From assembly GCF_003254395.2 (NCBI RefSeq), contig NC_037638.1, forward strand, positions 21,901,352 to 21,965,351: DNA of 64,000 bases. Direction: 5' to 3'. The DNA is from Apis mellifera (Eukaryota; Arthropoda; Insecta; Hymenoptera; Apidae). The position numbers and the translations under genes are program-made. The notes beneath the pieces are model-generated. The model was not told the origin of the DNA. It searched no databases and saw nothing but the letters and a program-made list of their open reading frames with translations. This document shows positions 11,197 to 23,132 of this stretch, one piece after another (within the stretch, counting starts at the first letter, position 1; each line of letters begins with the position of its first letter).

Positions 11197-13254
11197 ACGA
11201 ATTATATTCCGAATCGGTCGGCCACCGCCGGCGACGATTACAAATATCGCGTCTCACCTTCGATCGTGTCTCCAGGCGTGCACACCAATGCGCGTTATCC
11301 ATTTACCGCGAAATTAAATTTTCGCCAATCAGCTTTAACTGTACTTTGAATTATTATTATCGGGGTGTCTAAATTGGATATTATTTCATCAATTATCGTG
11401 AACTGACCGATGTTAAAAATCGGTGAAAGGCGATAGAAATAGAAAACGTGGAAATATCAAAGTATCGAATCATCGATACTTGCACCCTCCCAAGATTAAT
11501 TGATGGCGAAATTGATGGATGCATCGAATAATTGTGAAAAATTGGAGCAATTTAATTTTCGAACGGAGGATTCTCGAGGGAGGATATCGTATCTAAGGAT
11601 TCTCTCATTCTCGTCCCCTTTTCGAGCAATTAATATTCGAATGGAGTTTGCGAACGGGAAGATTGCCGCAGGTGTGATATGAAAATCGTAAATTCTCTCG
11701 TTGGTCCGTGGAAATACAAGGGAGATCGGGCCTTGGCTTCGTTAATAACACCTGCCGCTTACGAGCGGGGACCGTAAGACGCTCCGTTCGATGTCGTCGC
11801 CGAATTACCGAAGGGTCGGAACGAGCCAACCTGCCTATTCCCCTATTACTATCCTCTCCCCTTTCTATAAGATATTCCGTCCGCTGTTAGCTAGCTTCTA
11901 AAGTTCACGCGCGAACCTAGAGAAAAAGCCGAGGTTCGAGGATCGTCACGATTCCCGAGCTCTTTCCTTCGTGGGATAGAATCGCCACGAATCGCTGTTG
12001 AATCACGACGACGCTTGGCCCATCCAAGCCGAAAGCAATTCGAGCCCCCATTCCAACGCTCGCCACTCGATATAGGAATTTCTCTGAACGAGGTATCGAG
12101 GCGTTGTAACGCTACTTTAATTCGCAAATAGCGGCGAGAAAGGGAGAGGAAGAGAGCTTCGATTCTCGTCTCTTCGAATTTCGAGACCTCGTTTCTTTTT
12201 TTCTTTTCTTTTTCCTCTCCTTTCGTTGCGAATGAAATATATCGAAATCGGTAGGAAATACGGAGATCTCTCTCCCTATTTCCTTCCTTCCTCGTTTATT
12301 TTTTCTTTATTCGTTCTATTCGTCCCGTTCGAAGTATCCAGCTTTCGTTCTCTTTCGTTCGTCAAGCTTCATCATCCGATTCGGGAATTTCAAGGCGTTG
12401 CTTCGATTCGAAAATAGCGAAAGAGAGCGAGAAGAAGGAGAGAGTGTCGATTCTTTCTTTCTTTTTTTTTTTCCTCCCTTCCTTTCGCGAGCGATATCCG
12501 GAGAGTTAGAAACGAAATCGGTGTAGAGAACACGGTGGGCGATCTTCTCTCTCTCCTCCATTTTTTTCTTCTTTGTCATTTTTTCTTCGCCCAAGTTTTC
12601 TCGCCATCCATCTCTCGTCCCCTTTCAGCTCGGGGACGCTCGTCAAGAGCGGCAGAGTTAAATAAAATTTATCTCGTCGGACGCGGCTCCCGCGGAATTC
12701 CGGCGCATACCGTGGTGGCCAGACGTAGAAAGTGCATCCGGATTCGTTGCGACGCGACGCGCAAAAGGAGGGGGAGGGAGGATGAGAGCATGGAACGCTC
12801 GGAGAAGAGACGCTTCTGGTGGTTTCGGTCGAAACTGCTTGCAATGCGTGCAAATTGCGGCCCTCCTTCGTGCTCGTTTCCTTCGTAATTTTTTTCTCGA
12901 TTCCACGTTTTTCCCGCGAGAAACCGGAAACCGGTGACCGCGCCCAATGGAGCCTTGCCTCTAATTTATTTGCAAGTATGAATTTTTTTTTTCCTTTTTT
13001 CTCTTTTTTTTCCTTTTTTTTACAACGAACCGCGAATAAATGGGCATAGATGGTTCGTCAAGTTGAAAATTTAATAGGCGTTAATTTTTAACAGGTTTTA
13101 TCTATTTCCAAGGATGGTTGCATATTCCATTTGGGCGACGAATATTTTATAGTCCCCGCCGTTCTCTAAATTCACTGCTTTCACGTGTTATTGTACTCCG
13201 CGCCCGTTCAAGTCGCTAAGTGCTTTTAATAACCAATGAATCATGCCATCTCCC

Positions 13255-13266
13255 TAGCCTAGGCTA
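13255..13266. other. 12-bp perfect palindrome TAGCCTAGGCTA
   Basis: It is fully self-complementary and sits in a repeat-free block (about 13050-13330). Its function is unknown and it is compatible with chance. Confidence 0.45.
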
Positions 13267-13688
13267 CCCCAAAAATGGTATTTCGAAATTCACGTTTCAG
13301 GAACAGAGCGAGTAAGTCTTTCCGTATGTTACGTTTCGCGATCGTTTTTAAATTTCGTATATAAATTCTATTCAAGTTCATTCTCGTCGATCATCGCGAA
13401 AGAAATAGAGGTTGGAGAAATAGAAAAGAATAATCGTTACGTACTCAAATTTCAAATTTATCAATTTTACGAGTAGTGTCATTATTTTCCATTTGAATTT
13501 TTGCTGCGATCTTTTTGTTCTCCCGTCTTACATACAATTATAATTTCATTGATAAACTTCTTATTCGTTATTAAAATATTACTATTCTTTTTGTATCTTT
13601 TCACCATTTTAAGACATTCATTCGGATCCAAGATAATACTTTTTATCGAAAACGAACAATTATTTTCGAAAAAAAGTTGAATATCTCT

Positions 13689-13713
13689 AAATAATAATAA
13701 TAATAATAATAAA
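13689..13713. repeat. (AAT)n microsatellite
   Basis: About eight AAT units inside a locally AT-rich segment (13440-13740). Confidence 0.9.
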
Positions 13714-14261
13714 TATTTCAAACGATTTCTTCTTCCTCAATCACTTCTCAATCGATAATCGTCCTGTCTGAACCGAAGAGCTCTACTAATAGCTTCGTCA
13801 GAAAATTTCGAAATCTCGGCAAACGTTGATAAAAAAAAAAAAGAAAAAATCAACGCGGAGTAACGGGCGCATCTCGTAGGCGTACGCGGGACGAATTTCA
13901 AGTATTTGCGTGAAACGCGAAACGACACGCCACGCGTCGAAATACAAGTACGATTTATTCCCTGCCCTCGTGATCGCGCAACCCCCGACCGATCGTTTTT
14001 CCCAACCGCCCTCGCCCCCTCCTCGCCCCGCTGCCAACTGCCAACCGTGGTGTCCGTCGTCGCGACCTTTCCACAGTTGCCCAGTTTGCAGAAATAATGC
14101 AATTTTCGTGTTCGCCGCTAATTTACGCGCACCCCGCTGGATTTGATCTTATAGCCTCCGGTTGCACCCGTTGCGATTGTTCGCATTGTTTGTTTCCTTC
14201 CGCGGCTCCCTCGAATTATTTCAAAAGCTCTTTTATTCTTTACTTGGGAAAACATTGGGAT

Positions 14262-14281
14262 AGGAGGAGGAGGAGGAGGAG
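14262..14281. repeat. (GGA)n microsatellite
   Basis: Six to seven GGA units. Confidence 0.9.
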
Positions 14282-14576
14282 TGAGAAATTTTTTCGTTGA
14301 ATTGGGGTGAGAGGAGAAGAGGGGAGAGGCTGGAAAATCGGTAGAACGGAAAGTCACGTGTAATTTAAATTATTGGATTAATAATTGGAAGGTATGTGTA
14401 CGTATGTGTGCAGTGATGAACAAATATCTGGCGTCGTAGAAACGAACAAAAGAGATTTTGGCTACGCGACGCGCTTTAATTTTATGCGGTTAATAAGGAC
14501 GATTTTATTGCAGAGGTTTAACGAAAGCGTCCATCCTTTTATTATTATCACGTGGCCGGTTAACGAGTTCTTTGAA

Positions 14577-14593
14577 TTTTTTTTTTTTTTTTT
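14577..14593. repeat. poly-T run of 17
   Basis: Seventeen T, followed within 100 bases by a purine-rich stretch (14630-14695) of opposite strand bias. Confidence 0.85.
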
Positions 14594-14991
14594 GGTAACA
14601 CGTCGGTCGCGAACAAATTGTTGAAAAACATGGAGACGAAGAGGAAGAAGAGAAAGAAGAAGAAGGAGAAGAGACGAGGGGAGGAGCGGATCGTTTGAAA
14701 AAAAAAGAAACTAGTTCCATATCTCGTCCACTTTATCGCGATTCTATTTGTTTTTTCGAAAGAAGAAAATGTAGAAGAAGGAGATGCCGCCCTCCTCGCG
14801 CTTGCCAAATTAATACGCGGCGTTAAAACTCACGCACGGCTTACCTTGCACATCGCCTTAATTACACGTTCGTATAATCCTATCGATCGGCAATTTACAG
14901 CGGTGGCACTGGTAAATGGGAAATTTTAAGAGGGCCGTTAAAGTTTCTCGCGCGGCTCGTTCGCCCGAACATCGCCGCGATCAACTCTTTT

Positions 14992-15009
14992 TCTCTCTCT
15001 CTCTCTCTC
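14992..15009. repeat. (TC)n microsatellite
   Basis: Nine TC units. Confidence 0.9.
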
Positions 15010-18000
15010 GGCTTGTTCGCGGTTTTACACCCCGCGTGAGAAACGCGACAATAAAAATCTCGCTTGTCGTCAGATGGATGTGGTAGCGGATGGACGATAA
15101 TGATGGCGCTAATTAATGTCGGATAAACGAGGCCGAACTACCATTAACGACGTGAGTGGCGAAGCATTTAAATAAAGTCATTAACAACGATCGATGCTTC
15201 CCCCAAATTCCTTCTCTTTCCCTTTCGAATCGTCGAAATGTAAGGTAGCAGAGGAGTAGGCGTCAAATTTGATCGTGAAAATTTATGATGTTTGCATACA
15301 TTCCTCCGGAAAAGGAATTTGGTGAATATATATATACATGTATATTCGTGATACGAATTCGTTCGAAAGGAATAGAGCGAGGTGAAGTGAGGTTTGGGCG
15401 AGAACTGTTTGAGCAACCTGTTTTAAAATAATAAATTTTTCAAGGAAATGCTCGAGCGTAACCCCGTTTCCCTCGCGGATATTTCCTTCCTCTTTCGTAT
15501 TATTTCCTTCTACGATACGTTGATCTCTCTCTTGAATGTCGTCATATCACCTCCTTAAAAAAAGCCTCGATTGGCGTGCATCCCTTTATATATCCTCCGT
15601 TACCTTCTTCTTTTCTATTCAAATCAAACTAACGAATAATTATATTTTCCTTCCAGGACCTGTCCTTTTTTTCTCTCTCGCGTCTTTCCATCAGCTTTTG
15701 TTTATACCTTTATTACTCCCTCGGTTTCCACTTATTTCCGCGTCTCCCTGTTATTCGTTGGAAAATTGTCGGACGATTCGTGCGGCGAAATAAAAAGGGC
15801 GCGGAGAAATGGTGTTAACAAGGGGAAGAAGGAGAAGGAAGTATCTGTCGGGGAATCCCTGGAGAAAGGGCGGATTTTCAACCACGAAAGGAGGGGAGTG
15901 TACGCACGCGGCTTCTCACGCGAGTTGGCTACGTTTGTTGCAAGAGTTGTGTACACACGAGGCCACTCGAGGCTGTCGGGTTTCGTGCTTTATCGGCCAC
16001 TTAAGGCGCGTACGGCCAACATTGTGTCGGCGCGCGAGAGGAACGCGCGCTGGAAAGAGCTACGATTGTCGCGAGGCAAGAGAAGAAGGAGGTGGAGGAG
16101 GAGGAGGATATTAGTCGCTGGCGGAAAAATCCCGAAGGATATTGCCTCGGCGCGACACTGAATTAACCCGTACGTGCCGCGAAATAATTGCCAGCGGATA
16201 AATTATCCGGAAAATATTCAATCGGCCCCGTTTAATGCGCGCCTCGCGCCGTTGATTTAGCCCGAGCATTAATCAGCCCTGCTTCGGCCTTTTTCCCTCG
16301 TCCGGTTTATATTTGGCGTCCCATTAATCACACCCGTATTCCCTAACCGACTTATGACTCCTGCACTCCGTTTCGATTAATCCCTCGTTTTATGATTTAT
16401 TTTTAGCAGATATTTATATGGTGCGAGGGCCGTACGTAAACCGTGTCCAATTTCTTTCCTTTTTTCGCAATAATCGAATAAAATCTTTGCGCGTTGAGTA
16501 GATCTCGCTTGAGGAAATTCAAATTTCTCCATCGTTTCATCGCGGAATGATTATATTTCAAAAAAAGAAATGAGTGATAATAATATTTAATTAATAAAAA
16601 AATATAACAGAAAATAACGCATCATGCTCTCGCGAAGTTTCGCACGGAATGGTTGTTGGCCTTGATTACGCAACTTGTTGGTCGAACTCGTTCGCGCATT
16701 AGATTAGATACAAACATTATTTGTGTAGGCGCGTATCGATCGGCTGTTCTATTTTCACTTTCTCGCAAAACAAATGAGATTAATATTCGTATTCGTATTC
16801 GAAGCTCAATTGAAATCGATCCATTTTTCCTTCTTAGATCGATCGAGCATTTATCCCATGATCCGCCGGTTGTTGATTCTTTCCCCTTTCGAGAGGAGGA
16901 GGAGGGGGGGAGGAACGTTAAAATTACTCGATTAGCGGGACGCGCTTAATACGCCGTCCTGTATTTCATCGAACTAATGAATTAAATAACTTCTTAGGCA
17001 CGTATAACGCGCCCCTGTAATATGCAATTACGTGGCACGATGGCGCGCTCTCATTGCGCGGGTTAAACGCACGCTACGTAATTAATTTTCCCGGCAATCT
17101 GGCACCGCGTCCACTATTATGCCGCTACTATTTCCCAGGCTATCGTCGGGCATTATAGCGGCAACTATAGGCTCCCTCCACCTCCAGGCGGGCGACCGCA
17201 GTGCGCGCGTTTATACAAAACGCGCGGAGGGCCAGGCCAAATTTGTCGAGACTGTAACACGGAGTGTAACGTAGCTGTAATAAACCGTAACGTTTGCGAT
17301 AATGGCGGACAATAAGCGGCCGGTTCACGGTCCGATCCGTAATTACCCGATGTTACGAGCTAATCGTGCTCGATCAAAGTGACGATGCGATTTATCCGCG
17401 ATTCGGCCGGGCTAATGAGCACCGTTCGCGGCTAATTTTCAATTTCTTCCCCGGTCCAGTTTTCCCTCGGAACAAAAAATGCCAATTAAGATCGTACTCC
17501 GTTTCCGTTTCGAGAGTGGAGATCCGCGTTTTCCAAAGTATCGAAAGAAAATGACGATCGAGGAAATAATAATACATCAAAAATTAGAAATAGTGTTTTT
17601 TTTTCTTCAGAAAGAGCGAACAAACGAAAGTCTTTGTTTCTCTATTCGATATTTTAATCGTTTATTTGTACGATGAAATTTAATTGCGATACAATACGAT
17701 GGAAAGCATTATACCGGCCGATACAATAGAGTAGCGAGAATCAAACGTGACAAAGTTTATAGAAAGCGTCGTGGATCGTGGTTCACAATGGATCTGATTT
17801 ATAGAACGAGGGAGGAAAAACAAACGTATCGCGACGAATGATCCATGAATCGCGAGAAGGAGGGGGAGGCGGGAAAAAGTTGTGATTAATGGCGCCGTTT
17901 GTTCGGCTTATCAACGCGGTGTATTAATGTTTGTCATCTCGGGCAACAATTTCACGGGGACGATAAGCGCTCCGGGAACGCAACCGGTGCCAGGTATATA

Positions 18001-18476
18001 ACAAGGTAAACCGCGACGAGAAACGCGAAACGATCTACGTGACCGTCCGCTTCATCCGCTTCGGGGTTGATGCACCCGCGAATGAAGAACTTGATACGTG
18101 CATTAGACGTTATAGCTGCTCGATAACACGTAGTTTCGTACTTGGCTCGCGTACGTGCGAAACGATGGGAAAAAGAGTTCACGAATCTCCCCCCGACGAG
18201 GGGAGGGGAAACATCATTTTTTCAACGCGATCAATTTTCGATTCTCTACTGCTCGCTCGCTTGTTGTTTCCTTTCCTCGACTAACGATCGATCGAAACTG
18301 AATTATTTTTCGTTTTTTTTTTCTCCCCTGAAAAGTGCGCTTACAATTTTTGTCTTTTTTCTTTCTTCTCTTCCCCACTCTTCTTCTTTCATCTCGACGA
18401 TCTAGAGATCGATTCGAAAAGAATTCGCACGAAATCACTATGATCTTGTCCATCATTTCCTTATAGCTCGTAGGAA

Positions 18477-18710
18477 ATGATCAATGATTGGAATCGAATC
18501 TCATTGGATATGTGCAGCCGCGATGAAATACATCCAAGCAAGATTGGATCGATATACGGGGGATACACTTTCGAATCGTTTAGAAGAAATCGTGGAACGG
18601 ATTACCGGAGGCGGAAGTCGGACGCCGGTGGCGATGCTTCACCGCCGGCCATATTAAGCAATATATCACGGATTTTATTTTTCACGAGCAACAAACTTGG
18701 ACGACCGTAA
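18477..18710 (+). CDS. small ATG-initiated ORF, unknown, doubtful
   Basis: An ORF of 77 codons with a true ATG (beginning MINDWNRISLDM) and a TAA stop. It lacks low-complexity runs and has a mixed composition, unlike most chance ORFs here. No signal peptide, membrane segment or known motif is visible, and the end is Ser/Ile/Phe-rich. Nothing around it (promoter, splice sites, poly(A) signal) argues for expression. It is listed as a possible small protein or single-exon gene, but chance is more likely. Confidence 0.13.
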   Translation: MINDWNRISLDMCSRDEIHPSKIGSIYGGYTFESFRRNRGTDYRRRKSDAGGDASPPAILSNISRILFFTSNKLGRP

Positions 18711-18763
18711 AACAGAAACTAAAAGTATAAATCACGCGGACCGGCCGATATGAAACAACGAAT

Positions 18764-18794
18764 GAACGAACGAACGAACGAACGAACGAACGAA
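18764..18794. repeat. (GAAC)n microsatellite
   Basis: About seven to eight tetranucleotide units of CGAA/GAAC. Confidence 0.92.
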
Positions 18795-18972
18795 ATTTCT
18801 ACGGTACGCCGCGTAGTTCCGTGTTTTACGTGGCGCGACAAAAAATAAGACTCGACGTTGCTCTCTCTACTTTTCCCCCCTTTCTCCCTCTTTATTTTTT
18901 TGGGTCGTTGGTGTTATCGGTGAAAAATCGAGCCGCGTAATCACCGTGCGCGCACGTTTATATGATATTTCC

Positions 18973-19012
18973 TTTATTTATTCATTTATTCATTTATTCG
19001 TTCGTTCGTTTC
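18973..19012. repeat. (TTTATTCA)n then (GTTC)n repeat
   Basis: Three units of an octamer-like TTTATTCA pattern grade into GTTC units. The GTTC end is the reverse complement of the GAAC repeat at 18764, so the two tracts, about 200 bases apart, could form a hairpin. Confidence 0.85.
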
Positions 19013-19019
19013 TTCCTTC

Positions 19020-19043
19020 TTTTTTTTTTTTTTTTTTTTTTTT
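19020..19043. repeat. poly-T run of 24
   Basis: The longest pure T run in the window. A poly(A) tail on the minus strand is conceivable, but no retroposon body or flanking duplication was recognised. Confidence 0.9.
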
Positions 19044-19049
19044 GCGTTT

Positions 19050-21165
19050 CAAATACTCGACCAATTGACAAACTTCGTCATTAATAGTTCGACGAGATTC
19101 GGGAAGGAGGGAAAAAGTTGGGGCGCGACATCGTTCGTAGAAATTCAATTTCGAACGCGGCCTTTGACGTTACAAGAACTGTCAGACGGTGGAGCAAAAT
19201 TTTGTTAACTGAAAACTACGTTAAACGATGCACAGGAGGTCCTTTTTTGACCGTCTACAATTTAATTGTCCCTTTATGCGAATAATCTCTGGGATTCGCG
19301 GCAAGCTCAAAAAATTAAAGCATAGAAAAAAAAGAAATAACGAACACGGAGCCCGCGCGTAATACATTATACTTGTACGTACACGTGTGTATACGTTAAC
19401 ACGCGCTCGTTAATTTTTTAGATGCACCGCGATTTTTTTTTAACGCTCGAATTAATATTGTTGGTAAAAATGTTAAATGTTTTAAATGTATTAATAAATT
19501 CTCTTGATCAACAGTGACAGATAATAAAAAAAAAAATGGTAAAATTTTGAGATAGAGTAACGTGTACAGGTGAGCTGTATAAACGGTTGTTGATGCAAAT
19601 ATGTGTACGTGAATCATCACGAGTCGCTGTGTTACGTGACTGGTAAATGTATACACGCACGATTTGACGTACATATTTACATTCATTCCGATATTCGTGC
19701 CGGAATGCTTACATTACCGTGTATCTGTTGCAATCTCGTTAACACAACCATCACGGAGAACCATAAGGGATTTTACCTGGAAAGAAAAGAGAAGAAACGT
19801 TATACGTTAATTTAATATTTCAACCGATAGATAAAACGATAAAAATTTATTATTTCACGTGAGTAATATTTTATTATATAGCGAAAAAAAGAAAAATGCG
19901 AAATATAATAACAATTAATTATTTCCGGGATAAAACGATGAAACGATGATGGAAACAACAAATATCAGGGACGCAACTTTGATTACATTACGAAAACTGG
20001 GGAAAAGTTAAATAACCGAAGGTATACAGTTCGGAAGCCAACCTTTCTGCCAGAAACAAGCTACAAAAGCGAAGGAAATATAAATATAGGGGAGAAAACT
20101 AGCACCACTTTTCATCACTCTCGAATTCCGTGCTTCTCTTCAAATATACAACCGAACTGACAACCGTGCACGAATAAACAATCACCCCGTATCAAAGAAA
20201 ACAAATTTCAACGTCGTGTCCTGCGTTCTTGCAGGGCCACGATCTCTTCTGCAACCCTGAACTTTAATCAATTCCCATAAACGAAGACAGAAAGAAGAAA
20301 AAGAAATGGGGCAAAGATATCTTCTTTTCGCCTAAATATTTAGTCATTTTCCTTTCTTGTTTTTCATATTTTATTACACAATCGACGATGCGAAACGCAT
20401 TATCGATCCGTGGAGATATAGATGCAGATCGATAGCAGCCCGATTTCTCGACTTCCTCTACTTGGATGTATTATCAGATCGTCGATGACAATAGTCGTTA
20501 AGTATAGACGAGTGCACTCATCATCTCGATAGGTACGTACACGAAGCAATATCCTAAACGGTCTCGAAGAAGTAAGCAGTTGTAACTTTGCAGAAATTAG
20601 CTCCTCGAAACTATCAATAATTGAAGAGGTTGTATTACTCGTAGCAAGTGGCGTACAAGTCCCCTCTTCGTCGTCCGCATTATCCTCCCGAGCGATAACG
20701 GTAATAAGAGGCCTTAGGCCTCTCCACGTATCCCCCACGTTTCTCTAATCCTTCTCCCCTTCTCTCATTCAATTCCTATTCCTCGTCATTATCCAGATTC
20801 TCTACCGCCGTTCCAAAGTCTCGTTTTCGTTCCTCAAATTATACAACGCTCTCTTCCTTTCTCTTCAATTCGTTCATCTCTTTAAATTCAGCCGTCCACC
20901 GTTGGAGGACGAAACACGAGAATTTTCTTTCACGCGATGCGAAGGCCGATGTGTCACGCGTCCCTAAGGACACACGCAAATGAAGCACCCACGTTCGTCG
21001 TGCCATTGCGTGGCGGATCCCCTCCCTTCGTATCGCGATACGATTCACCGGTCGCGTTCTCCTTCGTTTTATCCCTCTATCCTCCTCCTCCTCTCTCTCC
21101 TTTTTATCTCCTGTTTCGTTGCCACACTCCGTTCGGAAAATAAAACGCGCGTGTACGTATATGGC
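19050..21165. other. AT-rich non-coding stretch
   Basis: 19380-20400 is more AT-rich than its surroundings, with short A and T runs. A minus-strand frame of 112 codons at 20400-20738 has a protein-like acidic segment but starts with GTG and lacks a convincing acceptor, so it is not annotated as a gene. A T/CTC-rich pyrimidine block covers about 20745-20860 and 21055-21115. Confidence 0.6.
20707..20723. other. inverted repeat, 8-bp arms
   Basis: Arms AGAGGCCT and AGGCCTCT are separated by a single T. It is strictly self-complementary apart from the centre. Its role is unknown. Confidence 0.5.
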
Positions 21166-21170
21166 CGGGC

Positions 21171-21211
21171 CATCGGTCTTCAATCACCCTCGGATCTCTC
21201 GTCTCGATAGC
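21171..21211 (+). repeat. 41-bp diverged element, copy 1
   Basis: It begins CATCGGTCTTC and ends CTCGTCTCGATAGC. By eye, 37 of 41 bases match copy 2 at 21904-21944 in the same orientation, 733 bases away. The sequence is complex, not a microsatellite, so this is a real duplication or shared element. Confidence 0.75.
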
Positions 21212-21903
21212 ATATAAGCGTACTCGCGAGGCCCACACGTAATTTCTTCCTCTCCTTCTTGCGATAGCCGGCTAATAATAAACCCTCCTCCTCCTCTTGT
21301 TTTCCTTCTCGCTTAATACGAGCGCTCGATCAACCCGTTCTCTAGGAATCTGAATAATTGTGGGGATGATGGGTGAGAGATATAACCCGCCATTTTGGAC
21401 CACCATACGATGAATAGAAACGGTGCTTACCTCGATTGTTGCTTGGTTATTTATTAACGGACGAAGGTAATTAATGAAGCAACTCGTGATCGAAAAGAGG
21501 TGGTCCCTTCTCTCGAAATTTTTCTCCGGAATAATTTCTCTCGAGATATCGATTCGACGATCATCCAATGGAGAATCGATAATCCTCGAGAAACTCAGTC
21601 TTGTTGTAAATTATGGCGTTTCGTGCTTTGACAAACTGCGTTTAGAAACGCTTAAACCCGTATCTCTTGAGAGACGACGAAGACTCGCGTCACACGCGCA
21701 CATCTATTAACCGCGCCTCATCGGCTCCAAATTTGGAACCATCGAATGCCTGATACAATATTCAAATATGTTAAGTCGGTGACGAACGAAGGAAAAGAGA
21801 GAAAGAAAGGGAGCAACGGAACCGGTCAAATCGTGGAAGCAAGTATGCATTCTAATCCATCCGGATCTTTTTTCCTGTTTGGGACAGCACCGATCCTTTA
21901 AAT

Positions 21904-21944
21904 CATCGGTCTTCGATCACGCCCGGATCCCTCGTCTCGATAGC
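21904..21944 (+). repeat. 41-bp diverged element, copy 2
   Basis: It matches 21171-21211 with four substitutions and no gaps. The flanks do not align obviously beyond a short GTAC-containing segment, so only the core has been kept or was copied. Confidence 0.75.
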
Positions 21945-22030
21945 GCGAAGATACGTACGAAGATCGGCGGAAACAAATCGACGTAGATCGATGGCCGTTG
22001 ATTTACAGTGGCCTTCGTGTTCCACGAACG

Positions 22031-22059
22031 AATATATATATATACATATACATATATTT
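22031..22059. repeat. (TA)n/CATA microsatellite
   Basis: TA units interrupted by C every 6 to 8 bases. Confidence 0.85.
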
Positions 22060-23087
22060 ATCCGATAGAAATATTTAAAGAAGATCAGCGCCGAGAACGG
22101 GCAGAGAAACGTTTCCCAGGGAAAATATTTGTTTAAACGCTTGCGTCCCCCGGGCGGTGGAGGCCGGGTGGGGTCGTGATGGTGTTCTAAATTTTTGTTC
22201 ACCGTGTATGTTTACGCACCCCGCAAAAGAAAGGGGCGGAGGAAGGAGAAGGGGGGCCCCTCGATGTTTTTTCCTTGGTTTATCCACCCGCTGCGCGCCT
22301 GTTTATACATTGTCCATTATTGATGCGGTTTTGCGGTGCACCCTGCTCGAGCAGAAGAAGGGATTGATCGGGTCCATGGTTTATTCAACAGACGCTTCAA
22401 AACTAGATTTGTGCCCCTTAACCGGAATATTAAGCAACGCGCGAGAAATCGAGGCACACGATCCCCCCTCCTCCCTTCTCGACACCGCCAACACTAGGAT
22501 CCCGGCGCCAAGACTATCGCCGTCCAAGTATCTGCCTCTATTAATTAGACTATATCGATAACGAACGCGTAATATGGAAATACAGACCGTGAAAAAATCG
22601 CAACGATCTCGAGTGTAATAACTGTCGAATCAAGTTTATCGAGCAATGGTTAACGGATGAAACTAGAGAATCGTATTTATATATATAGGAAATAATTTTT
22701 CGATTCTTTCGAAAGCGACGAACCAGGATTGTTATCGAGTCGGCAATCTCATCATCAATTACCATCGCTTTCCATTCGATTCGGTCGGAATTATTACGAC
22801 TCGAAGCTATGATAAATCGGCTGTAAATCAATCAAACAAATCGGCGAAATCTTAAGATTCGAACTGTTCCCACGAACGTTTGAATACGTTCCTTGAGGAG
22901 GAAGTAAGGTGTGAAATCTTACGGCAAGCACGCAGCTTTCGCGACCGAACAACGAAAATGAGTTTTCCTCGCGTTATTAATGGGGAGGGGGGGTGGCATG
23001 TGGGGAGAGGGGCAAACAGGCCAAGGCATTTTAGCTGGGATGATAAATAGCCACGGTATTCCCAGGTTGATTTTATTTATATCATTT

Positions 23088-23105
23088 ACAGCCGCGTACG
23101 GCTGT
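23088..23105. other. inverted repeat, 7-bp arms
   Basis: ACAGCCG and CGGCTGT flank a CGTA spacer. A second, larger imperfect palindrome starts 5 bases downstream (23111). Confidence 0.5.
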
Positions 23106-23110
23106 CCTCC

Positions 23111-23132
23111 GTTATGATATATATACCATAAC
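23111..23132. other. 22-bp near-perfect palindrome
   Basis: GTTATG at the left and CATAAC at the right enclose a TA-rich centre. Only one position pair departs from full self-complementarity. It lies in a repeat-free block (23000-23170) that looks like a conserved non-coding element. Confidence 0.5.

Larger units (their letters stand above)
9800..13680. other. non-coding stretch
   Basis: No gene is supported. It holds an 11-base direct duplication of GTTTGTACACC (near 9828-9849), an AACGA pentamer run (11104-11129), three TTTATGG words within 60 bases (11138-11196) and T/CT tracts around 12190-12220, 12450-12475 and 12985-13022. The 231-codon plus ORF at 10677-11372 is rich in Arg and carries a Lys run from a GAA repeat. 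It lacks any recognisable domain, and I treat it as chance. Confidence 0.65.
13720..18470. other. non-coding stretch
   Basis: No gene is supported. It contains GGA (14262), T17 (14577), TC (14992) and TA (around 15325-15345) repeats and a GGA-rich end of a chance ORF near 16089-16112. The blocks 16150-16400 and 16940-17400 are repeat-free with many TAAT, CCGG and GCGC words and look like candidate conserved elements. An imperfect dyad lies at about 17117-17168, with GCCGCT and AGCGGC cores set among AT-rich bases. Confidence 0.65.
21212..23080. other. non-coding stretch
   Basis: Apart from the second 41-bp element and a TA tract (22031-22059) I see no gene. 22090-22340 is GC-rich with CCCC/GGGG runs. 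22550-22860 is AT-balanced with TCGA words. The ORF at 22157-22561 spans the GC-rich part and looks like chance. Confidence 0.6.

Noticed and set aside
10677..11372. 231-codon plus-strand ORF
   Set aside because: It begins at ACG/ATG-ambiguous sequence, has a Lys run from a GAA repeat, is Arg-rich without domains, and the antisense frames are open as well.
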